Counted from the stretch's first letter, positions 9,260 through 17,952 are shown. The stretch: DNA of 64,000 nucleotides from Improbicoccus pseudotrichonymphae (GCA_036322855.1 AP027924.1:496001-560000), one strand, 5' to 3'. A program made the numbers and translations. The notes: generated by a model from the sequence alone, not told the origin.

Positions 9260-10267
9260 TTAGCTCGCCAATTTTTCCGACACAAAGATAACTCCGACTT
9301 CTTCTTCTTCTTCTTCTTCTGATCCTTGTAAACTTGAATAAAGACCTGAAATATACTCTTGGTGGCCTATTTTTGGTATTTTCAAACAAAACAATTCTTT
9401 TTCTAAGCTTTCTTCTGGTATTTCCAAAAACAATTTTTTTCTTATTTCTGGTATTTTCAAACAAAACAATTTTTTTCTTAAGCTCTCTATAGTTAAACTA
9501 AAAATAGTTGAACTAAGAATACACTCTCGGCCTATGGCGGCATCATGAACAAATCGAGAATTACGTTTTACTCCTTTTTCGATTTCTTTTACTACTTCTC
9601 GAATTTTGCTACCGAAAGCACTCTGATATTTAGCATAATCACAAAAGTGTGATAAAACATCTCGGCCTATTGCGACCTTATAAACAAATCGAGAATTACG
9701 TTTTACTTCTTTTTCGATTTCTTTTATTACTTCTCGAATTTTGCTACCGAAAGCGCTCTGATATTTAGCATCATCACAAAAAAGCTTTTTGATGTGTGAT
9801 AAAACATCTGAAACATTACCAAAACTTTTCGCCCAAACTATAAAAAATGTCTTGCCTTTATCTTTTTTATCTTTGTGAATCGCCATCCTCTTTCCTAAAT
9901 CAAAAGTAAGAATTTTGTAACCATAGTAGTTAATATAGCCTAATTTAAAATAGTCTCCTTCTTCTCCTTCTTTTTCTTCTTTTTCTTCTTTTTCTTCTTT
10001 TTCTTCTTTTTCTTCTTTTTCTTCTTTTTCTTCTTTTTCTTCTTCAGACCCATCTGCAGCTAAATTGTTATCAATGCCCTCATCCGAAACAAATTTCCTA
10101 TTATTCGAATTTAAATTATACTCAATGGCCCCAACAAAAGACTGACAACACATAACAACAGCTAAAATAGAGGAAATTATCTTATTATTTTTACTAATCT
10201 TCTTATTATTTTCATTATTACTTATTTTTTCTTTTCTCATAAGAGATTTAATAAACTTATTTTTCAC
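9260..10267 (-). CDS. Secreted repeat protein, CCQSxVGA leader family
   Basis: Lineage-specific exported protein of unknown function, 335 aa; start GTG 10267 with GGAG upstream. Residues 1-49 match the leader shared by five loci here: MKNKFIKSLM, an Asn/Lys-rich stretch, then the hydrophobic export segment IISSILAVVMCCQSFVGA. A Glu/Glu/Lys repeat follows (9-bp DNA unit, about 9960-10046). About residues 165-255 hold two near-identical 45-residue repeats (FGSKIREV.KEIEK.VKRNSRFV), and the C-terminus has shorter LFCLKIP.I repeats and a poly-Glu run. There are no enzyme motifs. The charged repeats suggest a surface or secreted protein that varies by recombination. Unlike the 18-kb, 40-kb and 53-kb members it lacks the GA tract. 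Confidence 0.75.
   Translation of the reverse strand: MKNKFIKSLMRKEKISNNENNKKISKNNKIISSILAVVMCCQSFVGAIEYNLNSNNRKFVSDEGIDNNLAADGSEEEKEEKEEKEEKEEKEEKEEKEEKEGEEGDYFKLGYINYYGYKILTFDLGKRMAIHKDKKDKGKTFFIVWAKSFGNVSDVLSHIKKLFCDDAKYQSAFGSKIREVIKEIEKEVKRNSRFVYKVAIGRDVLSHFCDYAKYQSAFGSKIREVVKEIEKGVKRNSRFVHDAAIGRECILSSTIFSLTIESLRKKLFCLKIPEIRKKLFLEIPEESLEKELFCLKIPKIGHQEYISGLYSSLQGSEEEEEEEVGVIFVSEKLAS
9528..9797 (-). repeat. 135-bp tandem repeat inside the secreted protein gene
   Basis: Two adjacent 135-bp units (offset 9528 versus 9663) that differ at only a few positions and encode 45-residue copies containing AKYQSAFGSKIREV and KRNSRFV. The unit length keeps the reading frame, so copy-number change would lengthen or shorten the protein without breaking it. 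Confidence 0.75.
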
Positions 10268-10320
10268 AAAATTTTACTCCGATTTTAAAATTCAAATCAA
10301 CATAAATGTTGACGAAATAG

Positions 10321-10348
10321 TTGTAATATCTTGAGTATTTTTTGTCAA
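10321..10348 (-). promoter_or_regulatory. Family promoter, degenerate -10
   Basis: Read on the minus strand, TTGACA (10343-10348) is followed 16 bases later by TTACAA. It occupies the same place as the canonical promoters of the paralogous genes at 17.9 and 18.3 kb, but the -10 hexamer has decayed. Confidence 0.45.
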
Positions 10349-10486
10349 ACAAATAACACGAAAAATTTTAAAAAGATATATTTATAAATTTTTATCTCTA
10401 AGTATTTAAATTAAATATATTAAAATTTATTTCTCTTTCACCCGTTTCTTCTATTAGATTCCTCTATCTTAGCTGTTGTTATGTAA

Positions 10487-10564
10487 GGAATTGGATTTTG
10501 GAGAATTGAAAGATTACTTGGTATGAGCCATGTTGCAGTAATAAAACGATTGGGAATCTTATAA
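10487..10564 (+). pseudogene. Transposase fragment, IS1-like helix-turn-helix
   Basis: A short open stretch reading GIGFWRIERLLGMSHVAVIK resembles the helix-turn-helix half of IS1-family InsA proteins (G.sfR.I.rllgvsh..V). It has no start, the rest is gone, and it ends at TAA 10562. The whole gene-free stretch 10268-10777 holds only this fragment, the family promoter, and at about 10425-10475 a piece of the flanking repeat that recurs at 18.2 and 53.2-53.3 kb. Confidence 0.45.
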
Positions 10565-10777
10565 TTTGATCGACACACTTACAATAGAAAAAATGAACCG
10601 TTTACTCAGGTATTATTTGGCAAGATTTGGAAGGAAAACGTATTGTTATTCTAAAAAAATAGAAATGATAAAAAATTCAGTTTTGCTTTTTATGCGCTGC
10701 AATTCATCTTAACTATATTTATTTCGCAATGTCCTCGGCGAGAACATTTAACTCGCCAAATTAAAAAACCAAACAAG

Positions 10778-12115
10778 CTAAAAACCTTGTTCTAGCATTG
10801 ATTTACTTACTTTGCTGAATGCGCTTAAATTTGCGCCTAATAAATAATTGTTTCTTTGTTCGTGTTCCTCTGCGGTTGTGGAAATGGTGGTAAAGATTTG
10901 TTTCATGATTTTTTTAAGTTTTATATCAACGTCTTCGAATTCCCATTTTAATTTTGATGAGTTTTGGCTCATTTCAAGACCGGAAACGCTGACTCCGCCA
11001 GCGTTCGCTGCTTTAGCTGGCCCGAAAAGCACATTGCTCTTTATTAAAAATTCGGTGGCTTCTATATTTGTCGGCATGTTTGCGCCTTCAGAAACTGCTA
11101 TACATCCATTTTTAACAAGATTAATTGCATCTTGCATTAATATTTCGTTCTGGGTGGCACACGGCATGGCAACGTCACATTTAACAGACCAGTCGAATCT
11201 TCCCGGGAAATATTTTGAATTTGGTTTTATTTTTTGATATTCATAGATTCTCAACTTTTTATTTTCTTTAATTTCTTTTATTGCAGTTATGTCTATACCC
11301 TGTTCATCAAAAACCCAACCATCAGAGTCGGACATAGTTATAACCTTTGCACCATATTCTATTGCCTTTTGAGCTGTGTATATGGCAACGTTACCGGAAC
11401 CCGAAATACAAACAACCTTTCCTTCCAAAGAATTCGAATTATACCTTAACATTTCTTCAGTAAAATAAACAAGACCAAAACCGGTCGCCTCTTTCCTACC
11501 TAAAAGCCCATCAGTTTCAAAACTTTTACCGGTAATTGCCCCATCGTGAATGTTTTTAATTTTTTTATATTGGCCAAATAAATAACCTATTTCACGTTGT
11601 CCTACTCCGATATCTCCGGCAGGAACATCAACACTGGGTCCTATATATCTAAACAGCTCGTTCATAAAATTTTGGCAGAAACTCATAATTTCAAGTTCGC
11701 TTTTATTTTTGGGATCAAAATCGCTGCCGCCCTTCGCTCCTCCTAAAGGCAATCCGGTTAATGCATTCTTAAATGTTTGTTCGAAAGCCAAAAATTTCAT
11801 TATTCCAATATTTACGTTTGGATGAAACCTTAACCCGCCTTTGTATGGCCCCAATTTATTATTGAATTGCACGCGATACCCTTTATTTACTCTTATATTT
11901 CCGTTGTCATCACGCCAATTCACTCTGAAACATATTACTCTATCCGGTTCCGTCAGCCTTTCTAAAATAGCAAATGTTTCATACTTTTTTTCAGTTTCGA
12001 CAAAATCCTTAATAGAATTTAAGGTTTCGGCAACAGTCTGATGAAATTCGTTTTCGCCGGGATTTTTGTCAATTACATTTTTTATAATTTCTTTTATTTT
12101 TATTTTGTAGCTCAT
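10778..12115 (-). CDS. gdhA: Glutamate dehydrogenase
   Basis: Interconverts 2-oxoglutarate plus ammonia and glutamate with NAD(P)H; 445 aa, the length of hexameric bacterial GdhA. Visible motifs are YKGGLRFHP and the catalytic-lysine region GLPLGGAKGGSDFDP, then PAGDIGVGQREIGYLFG, and a Rossmann GSGNVA at about residue 236. The start ATG 12115 has an ideal AGGAGGT ribosome-binding site. It is the sole nitrogen-assimilation gene in the window and stands divergent from potA. The length and GGAKGG context suggest the NADP-specific biosynthetic type, which is inferred. Confidence 0.95.
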   Translation of the reverse strand: MSYKIKIKEIIKNVIDKNPGENEFHQTVAETLNSIKDFVETEKKYETFAILERLTEPDRVICFRVNWRDDNGNIRVNKGYRVQFNNKLGPYKGGLRFHPNVNIGIMKFLAFEQTFKNALTGLPLGGAKGGSDFDPKNKSELEIMSFCQNFMNELFRYIGPSVDVPAGDIGVGQREIGYLFGQYKKIKNIHDGAITGKSFETDGLLGRKEATGFGLVYFTEEMLRYNSNSLEGKVVCISGSGNVAIYTAQKAIEYGAKVITMSDSDGWVFDEQGIDITAIKEIKENKKLRIYEYQKIKPNSKYFPGRFDWSVKCDVAMPCATQNEILMQDAINLVKNGCIAVSEGANMPTNIEATEFLIKSNVLFGPAKAANAGGVSVSGLEMSQNSSKLKWEFEDVDIKLKKIMKQIFTTISTTAEEHEQRNNYLLGANLSAFSKVSKSMLEQGF

Positions 12116-12160
12116 TTGACCTCCTGGTAAGATATAGATATGTTATTAAAAAATATGATA

Positions 12161-12189
12161 TTAGTAAATATTTATTTTTCATGTATAAT
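12161..12189 (+). promoter_or_regulatory. Probable potA promoter
   Basis: TTAGTA (12161-12166), a 17-base spacer and a perfect TATAAT (12184-12189) stand 29 bases before the proposed GTG start at 12218. The -35 is weak. The assignment rests mainly on the -10 and its position in the gdhA-potA divergent gap. Confidence 0.4.
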
Positions 12190-12217
12190 ATTTTCTTAGT
12201 CTGAAAATATCAGGGCG

Positions 12218-13339
12218 GTGTTCGTGCATTCTACTATACTTGAGTTCAGAAATGTAAATGCCTTTTACGGAAGAGAACGTGTACTTGACACGATAAATTT
12301 GTATGTTTCCAGAGGCAAATTTCTTACCTTTTTAGGTCCTTCCGGGTGTGGGAAAACTACTGTTTTGAGAATAATAAATGGCTTTCATCGTGACTACACC
12401 GGCGATGTTAAATTCGAAGGGAAAAAGATAAATAATCTGCCGGCTCATAAAAGGGAAATAAATACTATTTTTCAGAAATATGCGCTGTTTACACATCTGA
12501 ACGTATATGATAATATTGCATTTGGTTTAAGAATAAAAAGAGAAAGAGAAGAGAAAATACAGGAACAGGTCTCTGAATTGTTAGATATGGTAAATCTATC
12601 TTCGTTTGCCAAACGTGATATTGAAACTTTATCTGGGGGTCAACAGCAAAGGGTGGCCATCGCCAGGGCTCTGGCTTTGAAACCGAAGCTTTTATTGTTG
12701 GATGAGCCTTTTGCCGCTCTCGATTTAAAACTTAGAAAGGACATGCAGAGAGAGTTGAAAAAACTTCAACTCAGAACTGAAATAACTTTCATATTTGTTA
12801 CTCATGATCAGGAAGAGGCTTTGTCTATGTCCGATACGGTCGTTGTAATGAATAAGGGCGCTATTCAACAAATTGGAACTCCGGAAGATATCTATAACGA
12901 ACCTCAAAATGCATTTGTGGCTGATTTTATAGGAGAAAGCAACATAATAGATGGGGTAATGATAAGTGATTTTAATGTAAAATTTGCCGGTATGATGTTC
13001 AAATGTATAGATTTTGGGTTTATGCCAAATGAGGCGGTAGATGTAGTTATTAGGCCGGAAGATATAAAAATAGTTAATTTAGATCTTGGAGATATTTCTG
13101 GAAAAATTATTTCTACAACTTTTAAAGGTGTGTATAATGAAATAATAGTTGACGTAAACAACTTTAAGTGGATGATACAAACTACGGAATATTATTCTCC
13201 CGGAGAAGAAATAGGTTTAAATTTAGTACCAGATAGCATTCACATCATGAAGAAAAGCGAATATTCCGATCAAGTTGGCGATTATAGTTCTTTTAGCGAT
13301 GAATATGAGGAAACAAATATTTTTGATTTTAAAAGTTAA
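12218..13339 (+). CDS. potA: Polyamine-type ABC transporter ATPase PotA
   Basis: ATP-binding subunit of a spermidine/putrescine-type importer, 373 aa. Walker A GPSGCGKTT is near residue 39, the signature LSGGQQQR near residue 139, and Walker B LLLLDEPFAALD near residue 155. A C-terminal TOBE-like regulatory region covers about residues 240-350, and an acidic tail follows. The probable start is GTG 12218. The usual partners potB, potC and potD are not in the window, so either they lie elsewhere or this ATPase energises other permeases. dnaN follows 14 bp downstream and may be cotranscribed. Confidence 0.88.
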   Translation: MFVHSTILEFRNVNAFYGRERVLDTINLYVSRGKFLTFLGPSGCGKTTVLRIINGFHRDYTGDVKFEGKKINNLPAHKREINTIFQKYALFTHLNVYDNIAFGLRIKREREEKIQEQVSELLDMVNLSSFAKRDIETLSGGQQQRVAIARALALKPKLLLLDEPFAALDLKLRKDMQRELKKLQLRTEITFIFVTHDQEEALSMSDTVVVMNKGAIQQIGTPEDIYNEPQNAFVADFIGESNIIDGVMISDFNVKFAGMMFKCIDFGFMPNEAVDVVIRPEDIKIVNLDLGDISGKIISTTFKGVYNEIIVDVNNFKWMIQTTEYYSPGEEIGLNLVPDSIHIMKKSEYSDQVGDYSSFSDEYEETNIFDFKS

Positions 13340-13353
13340 AAAAGAGGTTTATT

Positions 13354-14466
13354 TTGAAATTTAAATGTAAAAAAGAGTTTTTATTGGGATGCCTTTTGAA
13401 TCTTCAAAGATCTGTTTCGACAAGATCAGAAAATTTATCTACAGAAGGTTTACATATAAACGTATGTAATGACGTTATATACATAGAAAGTTATAATTCA
13501 GAATATAGTGTTAAAACGGAAATTCCGGCTTTTGATACAGAAAACGGTGAAGTAGTTGTTCCTGCCAAACTTTTTTTCGATATAGTCAAATGTCTGTCCT
13601 CTTCTGAAGTAATCGAAGTAAAAACAAAAGATGATAATTCATATAACGAAATCGTCATAGATGGAGGAGAATCTAATTTTTTGCTTCCGGGTATGGATCC
13701 ACAAGATTTCCCTAAATTTCCAACTTTGGATGCAGAAACACCGATTCTCATCGATTCTGAAATTTTTTCCACCTTGATAAAGCAAACAATTTTTGCAGCC
13801 AGCGAAGATGCAAACAAAGCCGTGTACACGGGTGTCTTGATAGAAACAAAAGATTCAACAATAACATTTGTTGCCATAGATGGTTTTCGCCTTGCTCTGC
13901 GCAGAGAAAATATAAATATAGAAAAAGATTTTAAAATTATAGTTCCTGCAAAAACTCTTTCTGAAATTTTAAAATTAATCACTAATGAAAAAATTGACGT
14001 TGAAGTTTATATTTGCGAACGTTATGTTTTTTTCAGACTAAAAAATTACTTGATTATATCAAAATTGATCAGTGGTAATTTTATAGATTACGAATCAGTT
14101 ATACCAAAAGAATCTTCTTTGAAAGCAAAGATTAATATTCGGAGATTTATCGAAAGTATAGAGAGAGTTTCTTTGGTAATCGACAATAGATTAAAAAGCC
14201 CCATAAAAGGTGTTTTTGGCGACGATGCCGCCCTGTTGTTGTGTTCTACGGCGAACGGACAAGCAAAGGACAAATTTGCCATCGAATCCGACGGAGTTTT
14301 TTTGGAAATTTCATTTAATAATAAATACATGCTAGATGCCTTAAAGAACATAGATTCCGATGAAGTCATTTTAAAATTTTCATCATCGTTAAAACCAATA
14401 GAAATAGTCCCGATTCAGGGTAACAGTTTCTTGTTTCTAATTTTACCCGTAAGAACGAAAGAATAG
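13354..14466 (+). CDS. dnaN: DNA polymerase III beta clamp
   Basis: Sliding clamp that tethers DNA polymerase III to its template, 370 aa, full length with the three clamp domains. A typical segment is ANKAVYTGVLIETKDSTITFVA in domain 2, followed by DGFRLALRR. The C-terminus LFLILPVRTKE matches the conserved P.R end of the family. The start is TTG 13354 with AGAGG upstream. dnaA is not adjacent; the gene follows potA. The recF that normally lies downstream survives only as a remnant (14487-14648). Confidence 0.95.
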   Translation: MKFKCKKEFLLGCLLNLQRSVSTRSENLSTEGLHINVCNDVIYIESYNSEYSVKTEIPAFDTENGEVVVPAKLFFDIVKCLSSSEVIEVKTKDDNSYNEIVIDGGESNFLLPGMDPQDFPKFPTLDAETPILIDSEIFSTLIKQTIFAASEDANKAVYTGVLIETKDSTITFVAIDGFRLALRRENINIEKDFKIIVPAKTLSEILKLITNEKIDVEVYICERYVFFRLKNYLIISKLISGNFIDYESVIPKESSLKAKINIRRFIESIERVSLVIDNRLKSPIKGVFGDDAALLLCSTANGQAKDKFAIESDGVFLEISFNNKYMLDALKNIDSDEVILKFSSSLKPIEIVPIQGNSFLFLILPVRTKE

Positions 14467-14486
14467 AACGTTATTAAAGTTTTAAC

Positions 14487-14648
14487 ATGTATGAAGCATA
14501 TTCCCCCCGGATTTATATTCAAAATTTTAGGAAACACCGGTTCGGAGGAAATTTAATTAAATTTTCAAAACATTAAAATTTACTTCTTCAATAAAAATCA
14601 ACAGTTTAAAACAAGTTTTTTAGAACTCTTGAATATTCATGTTGATTA
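14487..14648 (+). pseudogene. recF: Decayed recF 5' fragment
   Basis: Directly after dnaN, where recF usually sits, one frame reads RIYIQNFRKHRFGG then LIKFSKH and stops at 14574. The next frame continues NIKIYFFNKNQQFKTSFLEL. Joined across one frameshift this follows the RecF N-terminus (l.NFRny...i.Fs..inviiG.NgqGKT.llEai), but the Walker A glycines are lost (QFKT for QGKT). The fragment stops at the TA where the repeat at 14649 begins. I infer decay followed or caused by repeat insertion. The fragment is short, so this is moderate confidence. Confidence 0.5.
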
Positions 14649-14786
14649 GACCTATCCTAAAACTAAATTATTTTTGTAAATTCCGAGGAAAGAGAAACAC
14701 AAAAAATACGAGCACATTGGTTGTACTTGAGCAATTCAAATCATTGACGGCGAAATTTGCAAAGAGAATCAGTTTTATGGTGGATT
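14649..14786. mobile_element. MITE-like repeat family B, copy 1
   Basis: A 138-bp element flanked by TA on both sides with imperfect terminal inverted repeats: left end GACCTATCCTAAAACT, right end mirrored as AGTTTTATGGTGGATT. Inner arms are ATTTTTGTAAATTCC and AATTTGCAAAGAGAATC. It has no coding capacity. The same structure recurs at 14962-15086 and 20143-20285, with a fragment at 9178. Confidence 0.65.
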
Positions 14787-14831
14787 TATTATGTATTTAA
14801 TTTTATTATGAGATACAATCTTAGAGATCAC

Positions 14832-14907
14832 GGACGCATAGCTCAGTGGTTAGAGCGCTCGCTTCACACGCGAGAGGCCATGGGTTCAAATCCCTTTGCG
14901 TCTACCA
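14832..14907 (+). tRNA. tRNA-Val (CAC)
   Basis: A 76-nt cloverleaf with encoded CCA. The acceptor is GGACGCA/TGCGTCT with a G-U first pair. The D arm GCTC/GAGC, the anticodon stem CTCGC/GCGAG with loop TTCACAC (anticodon CAC, valine codon GUG) and the T arm GGGTTCAAATCCC are all present. It lies between two copies of repeat family B, so these repeats bracket the tRNA. Confidence 0.9.
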
Positions 14908-14961
14908 AAAATAACAAATTTCAGATCGTATACTCGGTGTTTGATTAGTTTATGACTAACA

Positions 14962-15086
14962 GACTTACCCTAAAAACTGAGTTATTTTTGTAAATTTCGA
15001 AGATAGAAACGCAGGAACGCGTAAACATACGGTTGTATGTGAATTGACGATGAAATTTGCAAAAAGAATCAGTTTTAGGACAAATC
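14962..15086. mobile_element. MITE-like repeat family B, copy 2
   Basis: A 125-bp copy with left end GACTTACCCTAAAAACTGAG and right end AATCAGTTTTAGGACAAATC, inverted with respect to each other. TA flanks the right end only. The inner arms TTTTTGTAAATTTCG and GAAATTTGCAAAAAG match copy 1. Confidence 0.65.
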
Positions 15087-15170
15087 TAATATATAAAATC
15101 TTGATTTAAATTGTCATAGAAATAAAACTGACTTGTAATATAGATTTGATTTAGCGTAATATGTTAGTTT

Positions 15171-15989
15171 ATGATTTTCAAAGCCAACAAATACAAATTA
15201 AATTTTAGTAAGATTTATGTTATGGGAATTTTGAATATTACACCGGATTCATTTTCTGATGGCGGTAGATATTTCGATGAAGATAATGCAATAGAAAGAG
15301 CAATAGAAATTCAAGAAGAAGGCGCGGATATAATAGATATAGGCGCTCAATCCACGAGACCGGGTTTTGTAAAGATAAGCGAAAAAGAGGAATTAAAGAG
15401 ATTAATTCCCGTACTAAAAAAAATTGTTAAAGTAATTCAAATTCCCGTATCCGTAGATACTTTTTATCCGGAAGTGGCCAAAGAAGCAATTAGTTGTGAT
15501 GTTGATATAATAAATGACGTCACGGGATTCACGAATCCCGAAATGATTGAGGCCGTTTCCGGAAGTAGTTGCGGCATGATTGTTATGCATAATTCTGAAA
15601 AATGGAACGGAATAAAATCTTGCAATAAGGATATTAAAGAATTTTTCTTAAAACAAATAACTAAAATCGAATATTGCGGTATAGGTCACAACAGAATTTG
15701 TTTAGATCCGGGAATAGGTTTTGGTAAAAGTTTTGATGAAAATTTGCAGATTATCTCTAACATTGATAGATTCAGAGTTAAAAATTACCCCGTTTTGGTA
15801 GGGGTATCAAAAAAAAGATTTATAGGGCAAATTTTAAATGACAAAAATGAAAACAGGATTATCGGAAGCGTTGCTGTAAATTCCGTTCTAATTAATCAAA
15901 ATGTAAATATACTCAGAGTTCATAACGTAAAAGAAACTGTTCAGTTTTTAAAAATATTTAATACGATTAAAAAGTTTGAGGAAAAATAG
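15171..15989 (+). CDS. folP: Dihydropteroate synthase
   Basis: Joins p-aminobenzoate to the hydroxymethyl-dihydropterin diphosphate made with the help of FolK, in folate synthesis; 272 aa. Signature 1 MGILNITPDSFSDGG is at residues 19-33 and signature 2 (DIIDIGAQSTRPG) near residue 55. DVINDVTGF and DPGIGFGKS mark the pterin pocket, and the C-terminal VGVSKKRFIG is also typical. The start is ATG 15171. folK starts at the very next base after the stop, so the two form an operon. folB and folE are not present nearby. Confidence 0.95.
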   Translation: MIFKANKYKLNFSKIYVMGILNITPDSFSDGGRYFDEDNAIERAIEIQEEGADIIDIGAQSTRPGFVKISEKEELKRLIPVLKKIVKVIQIPVSVDTFYPEVAKEAISCDVDIINDVTGFTNPEMIEAVSGSSCGMIVMHNSEKWNGIKSCNKDIKEFFLKQITKIEYCGIGHNRICLDPGIGFGKSFDENLQIISNIDRFRVKNYPVLVGVSKKRFIGQILNDKNENRIIGSVAVNSVLINQNVNILRVHNVKETVQFLKIFNTIKKFEEK

Positions 15990-16436
15990 ATGAAAAAGGT
16001 GTTTTTATCTCTTGGGTCTAATTTAGGGAAAAGACATGAAAATTTGGAAAATGCAATATATTTATTGAACAAAATTTCTGAGAGTTATGTTTCAACAAAA
16101 TCTAAAATCTACGAAACAGAGCCATTTAAAGTGCCAAATATTCAAAGAAATTATTTAAATTGTTGTTTAAAATTAATGACAAATCTCGAACCCAAAACCT
16201 TACTTGAAAGATGTCTTGAGATAGAAACAAAAATGGGCAGAACGCGCGAATTCAGATTTTGTTCAAGAATAATTGACATTGATATACTGCTATTTGAAGG
16301 AATTCGTTTAAAAACAGAAAACTTAATTATACCTCATCCGAGAATGTTCGAAAGAGAATTTGTTTTAATTCCGTTGAAAGAAATATTGACAAGAGAAGAA
16401 ATTTTGAATTTTAATTTAAATTGGTCGTTTGTTTAG
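15990..16436 (+). CDS. folK: HPPK, pterin pyrophosphokinase
   Basis: 6-hydroxymethyl-7,8-dihydropterin pyrophosphokinase, 148 aa. It has the N-terminal SLGSNLGKRHENLENA, the E-T-E-P-F pocket near residue 43, and the family signature around RTREFRFCSRIIDIDILLFE with the metal-binding D-x-D. The HPRMFEREFVLIPL end is typical. It begins immediately after the folP stop codon with no spacer, indicating translational coupling. Confidence 0.93.
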   Translation: MKKVFLSLGSNLGKRHENLENAIYLLNKISESYVSTKSKIYETEPFKVPNIQRNYLNCCLKLMTNLEPKTLLERCLEIETKMGRTREFRFCSRIIDIDILLFEGIRLKTENLIIPHPRMFEREFVLIPLKEILTREEILNFNLNWSFV

Positions 16437-16535
16437 TTTTTTAAAACTATGCAGATTTCAAGAATACTTGAAATTAAAATTTTAATAAAATAAGATGACT
16501 GTGGAATGCTCAGTGTGGGTTTGTGTACTTGTAAT

Positions 16536-16612
16536 CCGGGTGTGGCTCAGCTTGGTAGAGCACTTGAATGGGGTTCAAGGGGTCGCTGGTTCAAATCCAG
16601 TCGCTCGGACCA
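16536..16612 (+). tRNA. tRNA-Pro (GGG)
   Basis: A 77-nt cloverleaf with encoded CCA. The acceptor is CCGGGTG/CGCTCGG (one G-T pair), the D arm GCTC/GAGC, and the anticodon stem CTTGA/TCAAG with loop ATGGGGT (anticodon GGG followed by G37). The T arm has TTCAAAT in its loop. It stands alone downstream of folK. Confidence 0.9.
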
Positions 16613-16632
16613 CACAATCCTCTTCACAGTGT

Positions 16633-16836
16633 TTATTTTTGAAATTTTATTTCCTTGTCGCCTATTTCAATATCTCTGATCCTAATTTTATCATCTCCAA
16701 CAGTTTCAAATTTTTCTTCTTTTTCTCTTCCTCTTTTTCTCTTTATTTTCCGAGCACGAATCCACCCTTTTATTTTTTGGCCACATTTTGGGCACTCTAT
16801 TTTTCTATTATGATTCAATAATACCACTGATATCAC
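16633..16836 (-). CDS. Small basic zinc-ribbon-like protein (doubtful)
   Basis: A possible 67-aa protein starting at GTG 16836 with one knuckle-like CPKCGQK motif near residue 15, then a very basic stretch and a charged end. A second zinc pair is missing, so it may be a remnant. A similar HPKCGGKN reading occurs at about 41845, also beside a secreted-family gene. No function is assigned and it may not be expressed. Confidence 0.3.
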   Translation of the reverse strand: MISVVLLNHNRKIECPKCGQKIKGWIRARKIKRKRGREKEEKFETVGDDKIRIRDIEIGDKEIKFQK

Positions 16837-16933
16837 TTATGTTATTAATTTAGTAAAGTTATTGGTGTTTAACACTTGTTGTTTCTAAAAAACGGGGGAA
16901 GTTTAGATTTGAAAAATATTTATGATTATAAAG

Positions 16934-17872
16934 TTACGGTAAAGTTACAGTAAAAATGGGTTCTATGAGTTCTTTTTCTTCTTCCTTGGCTCCAAATAAT
17001 TTTATAAATTCTTCAGTCAAAGGAAGTTTGTAATCTATATTTATATCGTCGCCAGTTGTTGTTCCTGAAATAAATGAACTCGTAAAGCGAACACCGGCTC
17101 TGCATTCATTCAAAAGTTTTATTATTACATCTAAGTCTGAATTTGATATTCCACCTGTACTAGCAAAAAGTTTTTTACAGACCTCTCTAGAGTATGCGTC
17201 CAAACCTTTTGTTTTTTCTTCTTCTATTTTAGAACCAACATTCTTAATTTTAAGATTATTTTCAAGATATTCTTTATTGAAATTATCTGATTTTAGTATC
17301 TCTCCTTTATCTTTACTTTCTTCTGCTTTTTCTTCAGATTCTATTAATTTTTTTATTTGACTGTTAATTTCAATTAAATATCCCGAAGAATATAAAAAAT
17401 CAGTATCGATAAATTTATTTTCTTCTGCCTTTCCGATTTTTTTCCCCATATTAAAAGTCGGAACACGAAATACTTTTTCGCCTCCAAAATCTAATTCTAA
17501 ATATTTTAACCCAAGATCATATTTATTCAAATTACACAAAACATGAACACCGCCACCACCGAGTATAATACCGAGAACATACTTAAAAAAATCCGGAAGA
17601 TTTTTAATCTTTTCAATAATACTCTTGCTTTTCTCTTTACTATCTTTCCCGGTATTTCCATATACATCTTCTTTTCCTTTCGTCTCTTCGACAATTCCAT
17701 CATTATTGCCTACACAAATATCAGGTTCAACAGCCCCAACAAGTGGCTGACAACACATAGCAACGGCTAAAATAGAAGATATTATCTTATTATTTTTACT
17801 AATCTTTTCGTTATTTTCATTATTACTTATTTTTTCTTTTCTCATAAGAGATTTAATAAACTTATTTTTCAT
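16934..17872 (-). CDS. Secreted protein, CCQSxVGA leader family
   Basis: Exported protein of unknown function, 312 aa. ATG 17872 is chosen because it follows a perfect AGGAGG site and restores the shared leader MKNKFIKSLM. Longer readings would run through the promoter. Residues 1-50 are the family leader, ending CCQPLVGA. A second hydrophobic segment near residues 100-120 (FFKYVLGIILGGGGVHVLC) could be a membrane anchor. The rest is a charged alpha-helical body of about 190 residues, many Lys/Glu, without recognised motifs. It is divergent from the family gene at 18385, sharing a large inverted repeat between them. Confidence 0.75.
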   Translation of the reverse strand: MKNKFIKSLMRKEKISNNENNEKISKNNKIISSILAVAMCCQPLVGAVEPDICVGNNDGIVEETKGKEDVYGNTGKDSKEKSKSIIEKIKNLPDFFKYVLGIILGGGGVHVLCNLNKYDLGLKYLELDFGGEKVFRVPTFNMGKKIGKAEENKFIDTDFLYSSGYLIEINSQIKKLIESEEKAEESKDKGEILKSDNFNKEYLENNLKIKNVGSKIEEEKTKGLDAYSREVCKKLFASTGGISNSDLDVIIKLLNECRAGVRFTSSFISGTTTGDDINIDYKLPLTEEFIKLFGAKEEEKELIEPIFTVTLP

Positions 17873-17924
17873 AAAATTTCCTCCTGATGTTAAGATATAA
17901 ATCAGCGAAAACACTGACAAATTG

Positions 17925-17952
17925 ATTATAGCATTTTGAATTTTGCTGTCAA
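17925..17952 (-). promoter_or_regulatory. Canonical family promoter
   Basis: On the minus strand: TTGACA (17947-17952), 16-base spacer, TATAAT (17925-17930), 53 bases before the start codon at 17872. The spacer sequence is identical to that of the promoter at 18326-18353. Confidence 0.8.

Noticed and set aside
9162..9464. Arg-rich open frame overlapping the end of the 9.3-kb secreted gene
   Set aside because: It is an alternative frame of the repeated LFCLKIP and Glu-rich segments and has no leader.
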